DNA from: Maritimibacter alkaliphilus
GTDB lineage: Bacteria > Pseudomonadota > Alphaproteobacteria > Rhodobacterales > Rhodobacteraceae
DNA length: 64,000 bases
Assembly (NCBI RefSeq): GCF_019801605.1
Contig: NZ_JAHVIT010000005.1
Span: forward strand, 113,323 to 177,322
Direction: 5' to 3'
Both the position numbers and the translations under genes were made by a program. This document shows positions 10,011-18,842 of this stretch, piece by piece; position 1 is the first letter of the stretch, and each line of letters opens with the position of its first letter. Below the pieces are notes generated by a model. That model was not told the DNA's origin, did not search any database, and saw only the letters and a list, made by a program, of their open reading frames with translations.

Positions 10011-10080
10011 TCCACTGTTCCGAAATATCCTCGGGGGACGTCGCGCCAGCGACGGGGGGCAGACAGCCCCCGCCCCGCCC
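10011..10080 (-). repeat. Rhodobacteraceae-type intergenic element, copy 1
   Basis: It begins five bases after the matB stop. It contains CCGAAATATCCTCGGGGG (the complement of the core CCCCGAGGATATTTCGG), then a small GTCGCGCCAGCGAC hairpin and GGGGGGCAGACAGCCCCC. The last part folds into a GC hairpin with loop AGACA. The same core and hairpin recur around 13.8, 44.0, 47.7 and 63.9 kb. Confidence 0.8.
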
Positions 10081-10127
10081 GAGGCCCGCGCCACGCCAGA
10101 CCCGACGGACCCACGGCGCGCCGGGAC

Positions 10128-10277
10128 CCGGAATTTTCAAAAATTCCGGACCGTTTTCTTCGAAGAAAACGGATAGCCCCTCGCGGCGGCGCACCGGTTC
10201 GAAGGGCGCAAATCCCCTCCCCCCGCGGCCAAGAATTTTGCGAAAATTCTTGGTAAAATTCTTCGAAGAATTTTACC
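10128..10277. repeat. Cluster of four palindromes
   Basis: Four inverted repeats sit within 150 bases. At 10128-10149, CCGGAATTTT pairs with AAAATTCCGG around CA. 10151-10172 is a perfect 22-base palindrome centred on TTCGAA. At 10229-10253, CCAAGAATTTT pairs with AAAATTCTTGG around GCG. 10252-10277 is a perfect 26-base palindrome, also centred on TTCGAA. The arms share GAATTTT or GTTTTC/AATTC words. They are AT-rich islands in GC-rich DNA between matB and msrA. The function is unknown; they could be RNA hairpins or protein-binding sites. Confidence 0.85.
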
Positions 10278-10317
10278 CGTCCAGACGCACCCGCAGCGCC
10301 AGAAAAAGAGCCAGAAA

Positions 10318-10346
10318 AAAGGCCGGCCCCTCGGGACCGGCCTTTG
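10318..10346 (-). terminator. Rho-independent terminator after msrA
   Basis: On the minus strand AAAGGCCGG pairs with CCGGCCTTT around a GC-rich loop and is followed by a T-run (the A-run at 10315-10320). It lies just after the msrA stop. Confidence 0.8.
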
Positions 10347-10348
10347 GC

Positions 10349-10858
10349 TCATTCCGCCGCCGCGCGTTTCGGCAGCACCCAACCGGGTCGCGGGAAGTGG
10401 CAGGTATAGCCGTTCGGGATGCGTTCCAGGTAATCCTGGTGCTCCGGCTCGGCCTCCCAGAAGTCGCCCACGGGCTCGACCTCGGTCACCACCCGCCCGG
10501 GCCAGAGGCCCGAGGCCTCCACATCGGCGATGGTCTCCTCGGCACAGGCCTTCTGCGCGTCGTCGACGTAGTAGATCGCCGACCGGTAGGAGAGCCCGAT
10601 GTCATTGCCTTGCCGGTTCAGGGTCGTGGGATCGTGGATCTGGAAGAAGACCTCCAGCAGCTGCCGGTAGCTGATCTTCTCCGGATCGAAAATCACCTCA
10701 ATCCCCTCGGCATGGGTGCCATGGTTGCGATAGGTCGCATGGGGCACGTCCCCGCCGGTATAGCCGACGCGGGTGCTCTCAACCCCCGGCAGTTTGCGGA
10801 TCAGGTCCTGCATGCCCCAGAAACAGCCGCCTGCAAGGACGGCGCGTTCGCGCGTCAT
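10349..10858 (-). CDS. msrA: Peptide-methionine (S)-S-oxide reductase MsrA
   Basis: MsrA repairs methionine-S-sulfoxide in proteins using thioredoxin. The catalytic motif GGCFWGMQ lies at residues 10-17, followed by VGYTGG and [11 protein letters not shown], all conserved in the family. The 169-residue length is normal. Possible recycling Cys residues are in KACAEE and YTCHFPRP. Its ATG overlaps the msrB stop (ATGA), so the two are translationally coupled. Confidence 0.96.
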   Translation of the reverse strand: MTRERAVLAGGCFWGMQDLIRKLPGVESTRVGYTGGDVPHATYRNHGTHAEGIEVIFDPEKISYRQLLEVFFQIHDPTTLNRQGNDIGLSYRSAIYYVDDAQKACAEETIADVEASGLWPGRVVTEVEPVGDFWEAEPEHQDYLERIPNGYTCHFPRPGWVLPKRAAAE

Positions 10859-11304
10859 GTCACATCCTCCACCTGGTCGAGATACTCGCCATAGCCTTCG
10901 TCCGCCATGTCGTCGCGATGGACGAAGCGGAGCGAGGCCGAATTGATGCAGTAGCGCAGACCGCCCCGGTCCACCGGCCCGTCCGGGAAGACGTGGCCGA
11001 GGTGGCTGTCGCCATGGGTCGACCGGACCTCGACCCGGATCATGCCATGGCTGGTGTCGCGCAGCTCGCTGACGTTGGCGGGCGCGATGGGCTTGGTGAA
11101 GCTCGGCCAGCCGCAGCCGCTTTCGTACTTGTCCGAGGAAGCAAAGAGCGGCTCGCCCGAGACGATGTCGACGTAGATCCCCGGCGCCTTGTTGCCGAGG
11201 TACTTGCCGGTGCCGGGGCGTTCGGTGCCGGCCTCCTGCGTCACCCAGTATTCCTCGGGGCTCAGCGCGGCGATCGCCGCCGGGTCCTTGTGATAGCTTG
11301 CCAT
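10855..11304 (-). CDS. msrB: Peptide-methionine (R)-S-oxide reductase MsrB, zinc-free type
   Basis: MsrB reduces the R epimer of methionine sulfoxide and complements MsrA. The signatures [21 protein letters not shown] and the catalytic-Cys segment [11 protein letters not shown] are present. Many MsrBs bind zinc through two Cys-x2-Cys pairs; neither pair is present here, so this is a zinc-free form. The product is 149 residues. The ATG at 11304 follows AAGGAGAACCGC. There is no signal peptide, so it is a cytoplasmic pair with MsrA. Confidence 0.96.
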   Translation of the reverse strand: MASYHKDPAAIAALSPEEYWVTQEAGTERPGTGKYLGNKAPGIYVDIVSGEPLFASSDKYESGCGWPSFTKPIAPANVSELRDTSHGMIRVEVRSTHGDSHLGHVFPDGPVDRGGLRYCINSASLRFVHRDDMADEGYGEYLDQVEDVT

Positions 11305-11609
11305 GCGGTTCTCCTTGTCGGCTTCGATACGGGGTCGGTTCCCCCATGTGCCCCCGTGGCGGCCATGGGGCCCGGGCCCCGACTTGCCCCCCATGTGGGG
11401 TCTGGGGCGCAGCGGGAAAAGCCCTGTTACAGCCTGCTGCGGAGGATGTGATCCCCTGCCCGCCCTGTCCAGTGCCAGAAGCGCAGCCCCGCACCCGCGC
11501 TCTGCGGGGCTCTCCGGGACAGGCTTAGGCATCACACACCGCGGTGGGTTGGCTACCGGCGCCCATCGAAAGACAGGCACACGACCGGCCCATGGGCCCT
11601 GATCCTGCC
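11305..11609. other. Gene-free gap upstream of msrB
   Basis: These 305 bases hold the presumed msrB promoter on the minus strand. They include several short GC inverted words around 11350-11410 (for example GGGCCCGGGCCC). I saw no convincing gene, terminator or repeat. Confidence 0.5.
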
Positions 11610-11999
11610 TCAACGCGTCAGCTTGAGCTTGTGGCGCCCCTCGGACCAGGTGCCGTCACTGCAACGCGCGCGGATATAGACCTTGCGGGTCCCGTCCGGC
11701 ACGACGACCTGCCGCAGCGTGCGGGTGAAGGGCTGCTCTTCCACGTGAGGATGGTGCAGCTTGCGGGCGCCAAGGACGTTTCCCCCCTCGTCCAGGACCT
11801 CCCAGAGGTCGGCGTAATGCTCCCACCCGCTGTCGTCGTGGCGCAGGGTGACCGAGATGTTCCAGCCGCCCGCCGCGCGCTTGGCCGTGGCGCCGACGAT
11901 TTCGGGCGGGGAGGCGAGCGCAGGCAGCGCCGGCAGCAGGGAGAGCAACGCGGCGCAGGTCAGGGTGCGGGGCGAGGAAACGGGACAAATCTTCTGCAT
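11610..11999 (-). CDS. Small secreted protein of unknown function
   Basis: This 129-residue product has a clear signal peptide (hydrophobic core [17 protein letters not shown], cleavage near ALAS-PPE). The mature part of about 100 residues is rich in beta-strand-like segments ([36 protein letters not shown]) and could be one beta-sandwich domain. I do not recognise the family. An alternative ATG at 12011 adds four residues; neither start has a good ribosome-binding site. It is convergent with nothing and lies upstream of msrB in the same direction, too far away to be an obvious operon. Confidence 0.65.
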   Translation of the reverse strand: MQKICPVSSPRTLTCAALLSLLPALPALASPPEIVGATAKRAAGGWNISVTLRHDDSGWEHYADLWEVLDEGGNVLGARKLHHPHVEEQPFTRTLRQVVVPDGTRKVYIRARCSDGTWSEGRHKLKLTR

Positions 12000-12274
12000 C
12001 GCCCGCAGCATAGGCGCGCCGGGCTGAAACAGGTGTCACACTTGCGTGTGACCGCCGCCTGACGCCACGGCGCTTGATCGGTGCAGCCCCAGCCTGTATT
12101 TCCCGCAGGACCCGGGATGGAGACCCGGCGGCCCCACGGGGCCAGAGGAGACCGGCGACGGGCGCCCCCCGGGGACCCAGACACGGCCTGGAGACTGGCC
12201 GGACAGGCCCCGGACGGCCCCCGGGCACGCTCCGGATGAGGGACCGTCACGGGCCCGTGTGAGGGGAGAGACCT

Positions 12275-13726
12275 ATGCAGATGCCGCAGCCCGATCCGCG
12301 CGTCCTCGCGCTCAAGCCCCGGCTCCTGTCGGAATTGCGCGCCGTCCTGCCGGGCGATGCGCTGATCGACGCCCCGGCAGAGCTGCTGGCCTATGAATGC
12401 GATGCGCTCAGCGCCTACCGCTGTCCGCCGCTGGCCGTCGTCCTGCCGCGCTCGACCGAGGAAGTCGCCGCCGCGCTGAAGATCTGCCACGCCCTCGGGG
12501 TGCCGGTGGTGCCACGCGGCGCGGGCACCTCGCTGGCGGGCGGCGCCCTGCCCACGGCGGATTCCGTCGTCCTCGGCCTGATGCGCATGACCGCGGTGCT
12601 GGAAACGGATTACGCCAACCGGCTGATACGGGTCGAGGCCGGGCGCACCAACCTCTCGGTCTCCGGCGCGGTGGAGGCCGAGGGCTTCTTCTATGCGCCC
12701 GATCCCTCATCGCAGCTGGCCTGCGCCATCGCGGGCAATATCGCCATGAACTCCGGCGGGGCCCATTGCCTGAAATACGGGGTGACCACGAACAACCTGC
12801 TGGGCGTGAAGATGGTTCTCATGGATGGCGAGGTCATCGAGCTGGGCGGCGCGCATCTGGATGCGGGCGGGCTGGACCTCATGGGCCTCGTCTGCGGCAG
12901 CGAGGGGCAGCTCGGCGTCGTGACCGAGGCCACCCTGCGCATCCTGCCCAAGCCCGAGGGCGCGCGTCCGGTGCTGGTGGGCTATGCCTCCTCCGAGATC
13001 GCGGGGGCCTGCGTCTCGGATATTATCGAGGCGGGCGTCGTGCCGGTGGCGATCGAGTTCATGGACGGCCCCTGCATCCGCGCCTGCGACGATTTCTCGG
13101 GCGCGGGCTACCCGGATTGCGAGGCGCTGCTGATCATCGAGGTCGAAGGCTCCGACGCGGAGATCGAGGAACAGCTGGCCGTGATCCTCGAGATCGCCCG
13201 GCGCCACGACCCGGTGGAACTGCGCGAGAGCACCTCGCCCGAGGAGAGCGCCCGCATCTGGCTGGGCCGCAAGAGCGCCTTCGGCGCCATGGGGCAGATC
13301 AACGACTACATGTGCCTCGACGGGACAATCCCGGTGAACGCCCTGCCCCTCGTCCTGCGCCGCATCGGTGAGATGAGCCGGGACTGCGGGCTGGACGTGG
13401 GCAATGTCTTCCACGCCGGCGACGGCAACATGCATCCGCTGATCCTCTACAACGCCAATACCCCCGGCGAGCTGGAGAAATGCGAGGCCTTCGGGGCGGA
13501 GATCCTGAAGCTCTGCGTCGAGGTCGGCGGCTGCCTGACTGGCGAGCATGGTGTCGGCATCGAGAAGCGTGACCTGATGGAGGTGCAATATGCCCCCGCC
13601 GATCTGGAAGCGCAGATGGCGGTGAAGGATGTCTTTGATCCGAAGTGGCTGCTGAACCCGGCGAAGGTCTTCCCGCTGGCGGTGTCGGCACCGCGCCGGG
13701 AGGGGGACGTGCGCGATGTCGGGTGA
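12275..13726 (+). CDS. glcD: Glycolate oxidase FAD-linked subunit GlcD
   Basis: GlcD is the catalytic flavoprotein of the GlcDEF complex, which oxidises glycolate to glyoxylate and passes electrons to the respiratory chain. The 483-residue product has the FAD-binding PCMH motif VPRGAGTSLAGGALP, IAGNIAMNSGGAHCLKYG, and the C-terminal metal and substrate segments HAGDGNMHP and GCLTGEHGVGIEKRDLM. The ATG at 12275 follows GGGGAGAG. It is the first gene of a four-gene operon. Marine Roseobacters commonly use glycolate released by phytoplankton; that ecological role is inference. Confidence 0.96.
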   Translation: MQMPQPDPRVLALKPRLLSELRAVLPGDALIDAPAELLAYECDALSAYRCPPLAVVLPRSTEEVAAALKICHALGVPVVPRGAGTSLAGGALPTADSVVLGLMRMTAVLETDYANRLIRVEAGRTNLSVSGAVEAEGFFYAPDPSSQLACAIAGNIAMNSGGAHCLKYGVTTNNLLGVKMVLMDGEVIELGGAHLDAGGLDLMGLVCGSEGQLGVVTEATLRILPKPEGARPVLVGYASSEIAGACVSDIIEAGVVPVAIEFMDGPCIRACDDFSGAGYPDCEALLIIEVEGSDAEIEEQLAVILEIARRHDPVELRESTSPEESARIWLGRKSAFGAMGQINDYMCLDGTIPVNALPLVLRRIGEMSRDCGLDVGNVFHAGDGNMHPLILYNANTPGELEKCEAFGAEILKLCVEVGGCLTGEHGVGIEKRDLMEVQYAPADLEAQMAVKDVFDPKWLLNPAKVFPLAVSAPRREGDVRDVG

Positions 13727-13744
13727 AGGTAGAGCGCCCTGCGG

Positions 13745-13815
13745 GGCGGGCGGAGGGGCGCTGCCCCTCTTGGCCTGCGGCCAATTCACCCCGGGATATT
13801 TGGGAACAGTGGATG
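13745..13815 (+). repeat. Rhodobacteraceae-type intergenic element, copy 2
   Basis: GGGGCGCTGCCCC, then TTGGCCTGCGGCCAA, then the core CCCCGGGATATTTGGGAA and CAGTGGATGAG. The element fills the glcD-glcE gap, and its 3' end supplies the glcE start codon at 13813. Confidence 0.75.
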
Positions 13816-14994
13816 AGACCTGAAAGCGAGAGCCAGCTGGTGGAGGCCCTGCGGGACGCGGGCGGCCCCGTGGAGGTACGCGGCGGCGGCACGCGGCTGG
13901 CGTGGCGTCCGGTGGCAAGCGATGTTCTGGAGACCGGCGGGCTGTCGGGTGTGCGGCTTTACGAGCCCGGGGCGCAGACGCTGGTGGCCGGGGCCGGCAC
14001 GCCCTTGGCGGAAATCGAGGCCCTGCTGGCGGAGAAGGGCCAGCGGTTGGCCTTCGAGCCGATGGAGGCCCGGGCCCTGATGGGGACCTCCGGCACGGCC
14101 ACGCTGGGCGGGGTGATCGCGGCCAACGTCTCCGGACCGCGCCGGGTGCAGGCCGGTGCCGCGCGGGATTTCCTGCTCGGCGTGCGGTTCGTGGACGGGG
14201 CGGGGCGCCTCGTGTCGAATGGCGGGCGGGTGATGAAGAATGTCACCGGCTATGACCTCGTGAAGATGATGGCGGGCAGCTGGGGCACCCTCGGCGTGCT
14301 GAGCGAGGTGAGCCTGAAGGTGCTGGCGAAGCCGCCGGTGGAGTGCACGTTGATCCTGCGCGGGCTGGACGGGGCGGCGGGTGTGGCGCGGCTCTGCGCC
14401 GCCATGGGCACGCCCTATGACGTGACCGGGACGGCGCATCTGGACGCCGGGCTGGCCGGCGAGGACAGCCTGACGCTGGTGCGGATCGAGGGGCTGCCGG
14501 GATCGGTGGCCCATCGCCGCCGCGCCCTGCTGGAGGGGGCCTGCGCCGGCTGCGACAGCGTCGAGGGCGAGGAAAGTGCCGCGCTCTGGCGCGCGGTGCG
14601 CGACGTGACGCCCTTTGCGGGACGGACGGGGGCGGTCTGGCAGGTCTCGGTGAAGCCCACGGACGCCCCGCGCCTGCTGACGGCGCTGGAGGCGGCGAAC
14701 CTGCGCGGGCCCGCGATCTGCGACTGGTCCGGCGGGCGCCTGTGGCTGCTGCTGGAGGAGAGTGCCGCGGCGGCGGTGGCGCTGCGGACGGAGGTGGCGG
14801 CGCTGGGGGGCCATGCGACGCTGATGCGGGCGTCGGAAGACTATCGCGCCGGGGTGCCGATGTTCCAGCCGCAGGCACCGGGCGTGGCCCGCCTGGCGGA
14901 GCGGTTGCGGGCAACCTTCGATCCGCGCGGGCTCCTGAACCCGGGGCTGATGGCCCAGACGCCGGTGGGACCATCGGTGGGAGAGCCCGCCTGA
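13813..14994 (+). CDS. glcE: Glycolate oxidase subunit GlcE
   Basis: GlcE is the second FAD-binding subunit of glycolate oxidase. The 393-residue product has a PCMH-type FAD domain with EVRGGGTRLAW, LMGTSGTATLGGVIAANVSGP and NVTGYDLVKMMAGSWGTLG. It lacks the C-terminal metal/substrate motif of GlcD, as expected. I chose the ATG at 13813, inside the repeat element; upstream in-frame sequence lies in glcD and the repeat. The ribosome-binding site is weak (GGGAACAGTGG). Its stop overlaps the next ATG. Confidence 0.94.
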   Translation: MRPESESQLVEALRDAGGPVEVRGGGTRLAWRPVASDVLETGGLSGVRLYEPGAQTLVAGAGTPLAEIEALLAEKGQRLAFEPMEARALMGTSGTATLGGVIAANVSGPRRVQAGAARDFLLGVRFVDGAGRLVSNGGRVMKNVTGYDLVKMMAGSWGTLGVLSEVSLKVLAKPPVECTLILRGLDGAAGVARLCAAMGTPYDVTGTAHLDAGLAGEDSLTLVRIEGLPGSVAHRRRALLEGACAGCDSVEGEESAALWRAVRDVTPFAGRTGAVWQVSVKPTDAPRLLTALEAANLRGPAICDWSGGRLWLLLEESAAAAVALRTEVAALGGHATLMRASEDYRAGVPMFQPQAPGVARLAERLRATFDPRGLLNPGLMAQTPVGPSVGEPA

Positions 14995-15347
14995 TGTCGC
15001 TTCTCGTCCCCGCCCTCGCCGTGATCGTGGGGCTGATCGTCTATGGCATGCTCGTCATGCCCGCCCCGCGCGGCGGGCCGCTGCGGCTGCTGGCGGGCGG
15101 CGTGCTGCTGGCACTGCTGGCAGGGCTCTTCGTGCTGCGCATCGTCCCGCTGGATGCCGGCACCCAGCCGGGCCGGGCGCTGGTGGCCCTCGCCCTGCTC
15201 TACCTCGGCTGGGTCGGGCTGACGGCCCTCGTCGTGCAGATCCTGCGCCGCCGCGCCCCGGACCTGCCGGTCTGGGCCCCGGCGCTTGGCGCGGTTTCCA
15301 CCCTCGTGCCCGTGGCGGGGCTTTTCCTGGCGGAGGCGATGGCCTGA
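14994..15347 (+). CDS. Small membrane protein inside the glc operon
   Basis: This 117-residue protein has four hydrophobic helices (about residues 3-22, 30-48, 62-82 and 92-114) and no soluble domain. Its ATG overlaps the glcE stop (TGATG), and its own stop overlaps the glcF ATG in the same way. It is therefore co-translated with the glycolate oxidase subunits. GlcDEF is not an integral membrane complex, so this protein might anchor it or pass electrons to quinone. No heme- or quinone-binding residues are obvious. I do not recognise the family. Confidence 0.8.
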   Translation: MSLLVPALAVIVGLIVYGMLVMPAPRGGPLRLLAGGVLLALLAGLFVLRIVPLDAGTQPGRALVALALLYLGWVGLTALVVQILRRRAPDLPVWAPALGAVSTLVPVAGLFLAEAMA

Positions 15348-16654
15348 TGCAGACGACTTTCTCTCCCGAACAGCTGACGGACCCGGGCACCGCGCGGGCG
15401 AACCAGATCCTGCGGTCCTGCGTGCACTGCGGCTTCTGCACCGCCACCTGCCCGACCTACCAGGTCCTGGGCGACGAGCTCGACAGTCCGCGGGGCCGGA
15501 TCTACCTGATCAAGGACATGCTGGAGAACGAGCGCGTCCCGGACGAGCGCACGGTGAAACACCTCGATCGCTGCCTCTCCTGCCTCGCCTGCATGACGAC
15601 CTGCCCCTCGGGCGTGCATTACATGCATCTGATCGACCATGCCCGCGCCTATGTGGAGGACCACTATCGCAGGCCATGGTCGGACCGGGCGCTGCGCTGG
15701 GTGCTGGCGCGGATCCTGCCCTATCCCGGACGCTTCCGCATGGCGCTGCTGGGGGCCAAGCTGGGCCGTCCCTTCGCGCGGTTCCTGCCCGACCCGCGGC
15801 TGCGGGCGATGATCGCCATGGCGCCCAGGCGGGTGCCGCCGGTGTCGCCCAACGATGCGCCGCAGGTCTTCCCGGCCACGGGCCCGCGCCGGATGCAGGT
15901 GGCGCTGATGACCGGCTGCGCCCAGAAGGCGCTGAACACCGACATCAACGACGCCACCATCCGGCTGCTGCGGCGGCTGGGATGCGACGTGGTGGTGGCC
16001 AAGGGCGCCGGCTGCTGCGGGGCGCTGACCCATCACATGGGCCGCGCGGCGGAAAGCCACGGCTCCGCCGCTGCCAACATCAGGGCGTGGGGGCAGGAGA
16101 TCGCGGGCGAGGGCCTCGATGCCATCGTGATCAACACCTCGGGCTGCGGCACCACGGTGAAGGATTACGGCCACATGTTCCGCAACGATCCGCTGGCGGA
16201 GGAGGCAGCACGCATCTCGGCGCTGGCCTGTGACGTGAGCGAGCTGCTGACCCGGCTTGAGATTCCCGAAGGGACGGAGAAGGGCCTGAAGGTCGCCTAT
16301 CACTCCGCCTGTTCGCTGCAGCACGGGCAGAAGGTGAAGACCGCGCCCAAGGATCTGCTGAAACGCGCGGGCTTTGCCGTGGCGGAACCGGCGGAGCCGC
16401 ACCTGTGCTGCGGTTCGGCGGGGACCTACAACCTGATGCAGCCCGAGATCTCGGGCCAGTTGAAGGCGCGCAAGGTGGGCAACCTCGAGGCGGTGAAGCC
16501 GGATGTCATCGCCGCGGGCAATATCGGCTGCATGATGCAGATCGGATCGGGCACCGGGGTGCCGGTGGTGCATACGGTCGAACTGCTCGACTGGGCGACC
16601 GGCGGCCCCGCGCCCCGGGCACTGGACCCGGCGGCCAAGCCCGGCCACGTCTGA
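15347..16654 (+). CDS. glcF: Glycolate oxidase iron-sulfur subunit GlcF
   Basis: GlcF carries electrons from the GlcD/GlcE flavins. The 435-residue product has two [4Fe-4S] motifs near the N-terminus, CVHCGFCTATCP and CLSCLACMTTCP. It also has two CCG-type segments, GCCGALTHHMGRA and CCGSAGTYNLMQPEIS, as in heterodisulfide-reductase-like subunits. Length and order match family members. It ends the operon. Confidence 0.96.
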   Translation: MQTTFSPEQLTDPGTARANQILRSCVHCGFCTATCPTYQVLGDELDSPRGRIYLIKDMLENERVPDERTVKHLDRCLSCLACMTTCPSGVHYMHLIDHARAYVEDHYRRPWSDRALRWVLARILPYPGRFRMALLGAKLGRPFARFLPDPRLRAMIAMAPRRVPPVSPNDAPQVFPATGPRRMQVALMTGCAQKALNTDINDATIRLLRRLGCDVVVAKGAGCCGALTHHMGRAAESHGSAAANIRAWGQEIAGEGLDAIVINTSGCGTTVKDYGHMFRNDPLAEEAARISALACDVSELLTRLEIPEGTEKGLKVAYHSACSLQHGQKVKTAPKDLLKRAGFAVAEPAEPHLCCGSAGTYNLMQPEISGQLKARKVGNLEAVKPDVIAAGNIGCMMQIGSGTGVPVVHTVELLDWATGGPAPRALDPAAKPGHV

Positions 16655-16819
16655 CGGAGCGCGCCATGTCCGCACTCGCACCGGGGCGCGGCCGCCGTGG
16701 TGCGGGGCTGTCGCGCCCCGATCGCCCCAGTCGCGCCGGGATCGTTCATCGTCTTTCCCCAATTTCGCCCCAGAGCGGGAATAAGTCCTGAGGGATCAAC
16801 GATTCCGTCAGGACCGCCC

Positions 16820-17689
16820 ATGTTCCGCCCTGCCCTTCGCCCCGTGACTCGCCCGGCGCATCTGCTCGCCCCCGCGCTGCTGCTGATCCTGCTGCTGTCC
16901 CTGCTCGGCCAGCCGCTCCACGCGCAGCAGGACAGCCGGCTGCAGCGACTCGATACGGGCGACGACTCGCGTGGCTGGGAAGCGGTCGGGCGGCTCGACA
17001 TCGACGGCAAGGGCTTCTGCACCGGCGCGCTGGTGGCCGAGGACCTGGTGCTGACGGCGGCGCATTGCCTCTATGACCGCCACACCGGGACCCGGATCGA
17101 CCCCACCAAGATCGAATTCCGCGCCGGCTGGCGCAATGGCCGGGCCGAGGCCTATCGCAACGTGCGCCGCGCCGTGGTCCATCCGGAATATCGCTATGGC
17201 GCCTCCGTCTCGACCAAGCGGGTGCAGGACGACGTGGCGCTGCTGGAACTCGAGATGCCGATCCGGAACACCACGGTGATCCCCTTCGAAACCGAGCCCA
17301 CGGCCCGGGCGGGCACGCGGATCGGCGTCGTCTCCTATGCCCACGACCGGGCCGAGGCCCCGGCGCTGCAGGAAATCTGCTCGGTCATGGCGCGGCAGGA
17401 GGGCATCCTGATCCTGTCCTGCGACGTGGACTTCGGCTCCTCCGGCGCGCCGGTCTTCAGCATCGAGGAGGGCAAGCCGCGCATCGTCTCGGTCATCTCG
17501 GCCAAGGCCGAGGTCGAGGGCCGTCCCGTCGCCCTCGGCATGCAGCTCGACGCGCCGCTCGCAGCCCTCAAGGCAGAGCTGAGCGCCGGCAAGGGCGTCT
17601 TCCTCGGTCCTGCCCCGCGTCAGAGCCGCGTGGTGGTGGGCGGTCAGCGCAATGACACCGGTGCGAAATTCATCCGGGCCGGAAACTAG
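16820..17689 (+). CDS. Secreted trypsin-like serine protease
   Basis: The 289-residue product has a signal peptide (hydrophobic core LLAPALLLILLLSLLG, cleavage after LHA). A chymotrypsin-fold domain follows, with all three catalytic residues visible: His in LTAAHCLYD, Asp in DDVALLELE and Ser in DFGSSGAPVFS. Four cysteines in the domain could form disulfides, fitting a periplasmic or external location. The ATG at 16820 follows TCAGGACC. There is no PDZ domain, so it is not a DegP type. It could be exported further by the type II system at 22-34 kb, which is only a guess. Confidence 0.88.
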   Translation: MFRPALRPVTRPAHLLAPALLLILLLSLLGQPLHAQQDSRLQRLDTGDDSRGWEAVGRLDIDGKGFCTGALVAEDLVLTAAHCLYDRHTGTRIDPTKIEFRAGWRNGRAEAYRNVRRAVVHPEYRYGASVSTKRVQDDVALLELEMPIRNTTVIPFETEPTARAGTRIGVVSYAHDRAEAPALQEICSVMARQEGILILSCDVDFGSSGAPVFSIEEGKPRIVSVISAKAEVEGRPVALGMQLDAPLAALKAELSAGKGVFLGPAPRQSRVVVGGQRNDTGAKFIRAGN

Positions 17690-17756
17690 CCTCCGCTGGA
17701 CGTGAGGGCCCGTGAGGACTACATTGTCCGCTACCCCTCCGTTCCCCGGATGACAC

Positions 17757-18164
17757 ATGACCCGCAGCATTCCCCATGGCCCCAAGCGGTCCGCCCCCCG
17801 GGCGGAGCGGGCGGCGCATTGGCTGCTGCAGGTTCTGACGACCCTGGCACTGGCGCTTTTTGCCGGTCAGGGCGACCGGGGCGAAGCGGCCGAGACCGCC
17901 CGGTCCTGGACCGTGTCCCAGACCGACATGGCCCTTGTGCAGCCGGTGAAGGCCAACACCCGGGCGACCGAGGATCAGCCGGACAGCGACAGCGGCAACA
18001 GTCCCACGCTGCCGGTGGAGGCCTGCGTGCTTCCGCTCGGCGACGACGAGGCGCTGCCGCAATGCATGGCCCCCGCCGACGCCCTCGATCCCCGCTCTGC
18101 CCACGGCCTGCGCCCCGAACCCCGGGCGCCCCCGTTCAGCCTCATGCCCCCGCACGACGCATGA
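17757..18164 (+). CDS. Hypothetical exported protein
   Basis: The 135-residue frame has an N-terminal basic stretch and one hydrophobic segment (about residues 22-37, WLLQVLTTLALALFAG), then an acidic and proline-rich, low-complexity tail with two cysteines. It may be a signal-anchored or secreted protein. No family is recognised and the ribosome-binding site is poor, so it could also be a non-coding open frame. It lies between the protease and a zinc-ribbon protein, all on the same strand. Confidence 0.45.
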   Translation: MTRSIPHGPKRSAPRAERAAHWLLQVLTTLALALFAGQGDRGEAAETARSWTVSQTDMALVQPVKANTRATEDQPDSDSGNSPTLPVEACVLPLGDDEALPQCMAPADALDPRSAHGLRPEPRAPPFSLMPPHDA

Positions 18165-18207
18165 CCTGACGCGGGTCCGCGGACTCGCATTCTGAACGGA
18201 GGCTTTC

Positions 18208-18582
18208 ATGGCCCTTTCCGCCCTTCCCTTTCAGGCGCTTCTGCCTGCGATGGGTGCGCTTGCGCTCATCGGCACCGGCATCCGCCGCTCCCGCGCCCGC
18301 CGCGCCGAGGGCCCCCGCGCCCCCCGCGCACCGATCCAGATGCCCAAGGAACTGCCGGCGCCACCCGCCCGGCGGCGCGCGGCGAAGCCCGATGCCGCGG
18401 ACCTGCCCACCGTGGCCTGCAGCGGGTGCGGCACCCCCATCCCGCAGGGCGAGACCCAGTGCCGCTGGTGCGAGCTGAAGGCGGGCAAACCGTCCCAGAG
18501 CAACCGCCAGACCCTGATCAACTGGGCACTCTTCCTCGCCGGTTCTGCCGCGATCCTCGCCGTGGGCTTCTGGCTTCAATGA
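18208..18582 (+). CDS. Small membrane protein with a zinc ribbon
   Basis: This 124-residue protein starts after GGAGGCTTTC. An N-terminal hydrophobic segment (about residues 8-23) is followed by a basic, proline-rich linker. Next comes a zinc ribbon, CSGCGTPIPQGETQCRWC (two Cys-x2-Cys pairs), and then a C-terminal hydrophobic helix (about 106-123). The ribbon is thus held between two membrane segments. The family is not recognised. Confidence 0.7.
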   Translation: MALSALPFQALLPAMGALALIGTGIRRSRARRAEGPRAPRAPIQMPKELPAPPARRRAAKPDAADLPTVACSGCGTPIPQGETQCRWCELKAGKPSQSNRQTLINWALFLAGSAAILAVGFWLQ

Positions 18583-18842
18583 TCCGAGGCCCGGTGGTCC
18601 GAGGTCCATTGACCTGAGGCTCCGTGGCCGTGGACGCAGCGAACCTGGGCCCACGGCGCCTGGAAGACGTGACCTGAAACCCGGGATGGCGGCGCTCGCG
18701 ACAGGGTGATCCGCGCGGAGCAGGCAACAGCCTGCCGGGGGTCTTGAAACCCCGCCGCCGCCTTCCCAGATCCGAGGTACGGGACGCCGCTTCAGGGTCC
18801 CGTATCCCAGCCTGTCCCTTCGGGAAGGCACCACAGGTATCG

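Noticed and set aside
18583..18842. Repeated words TCCGAGG/CCTGAGG and similar after the zinc-ribbon gene
   Set aside because: They are too short and irregular to call a repeat; the region probably only holds the hsp20 promoter.
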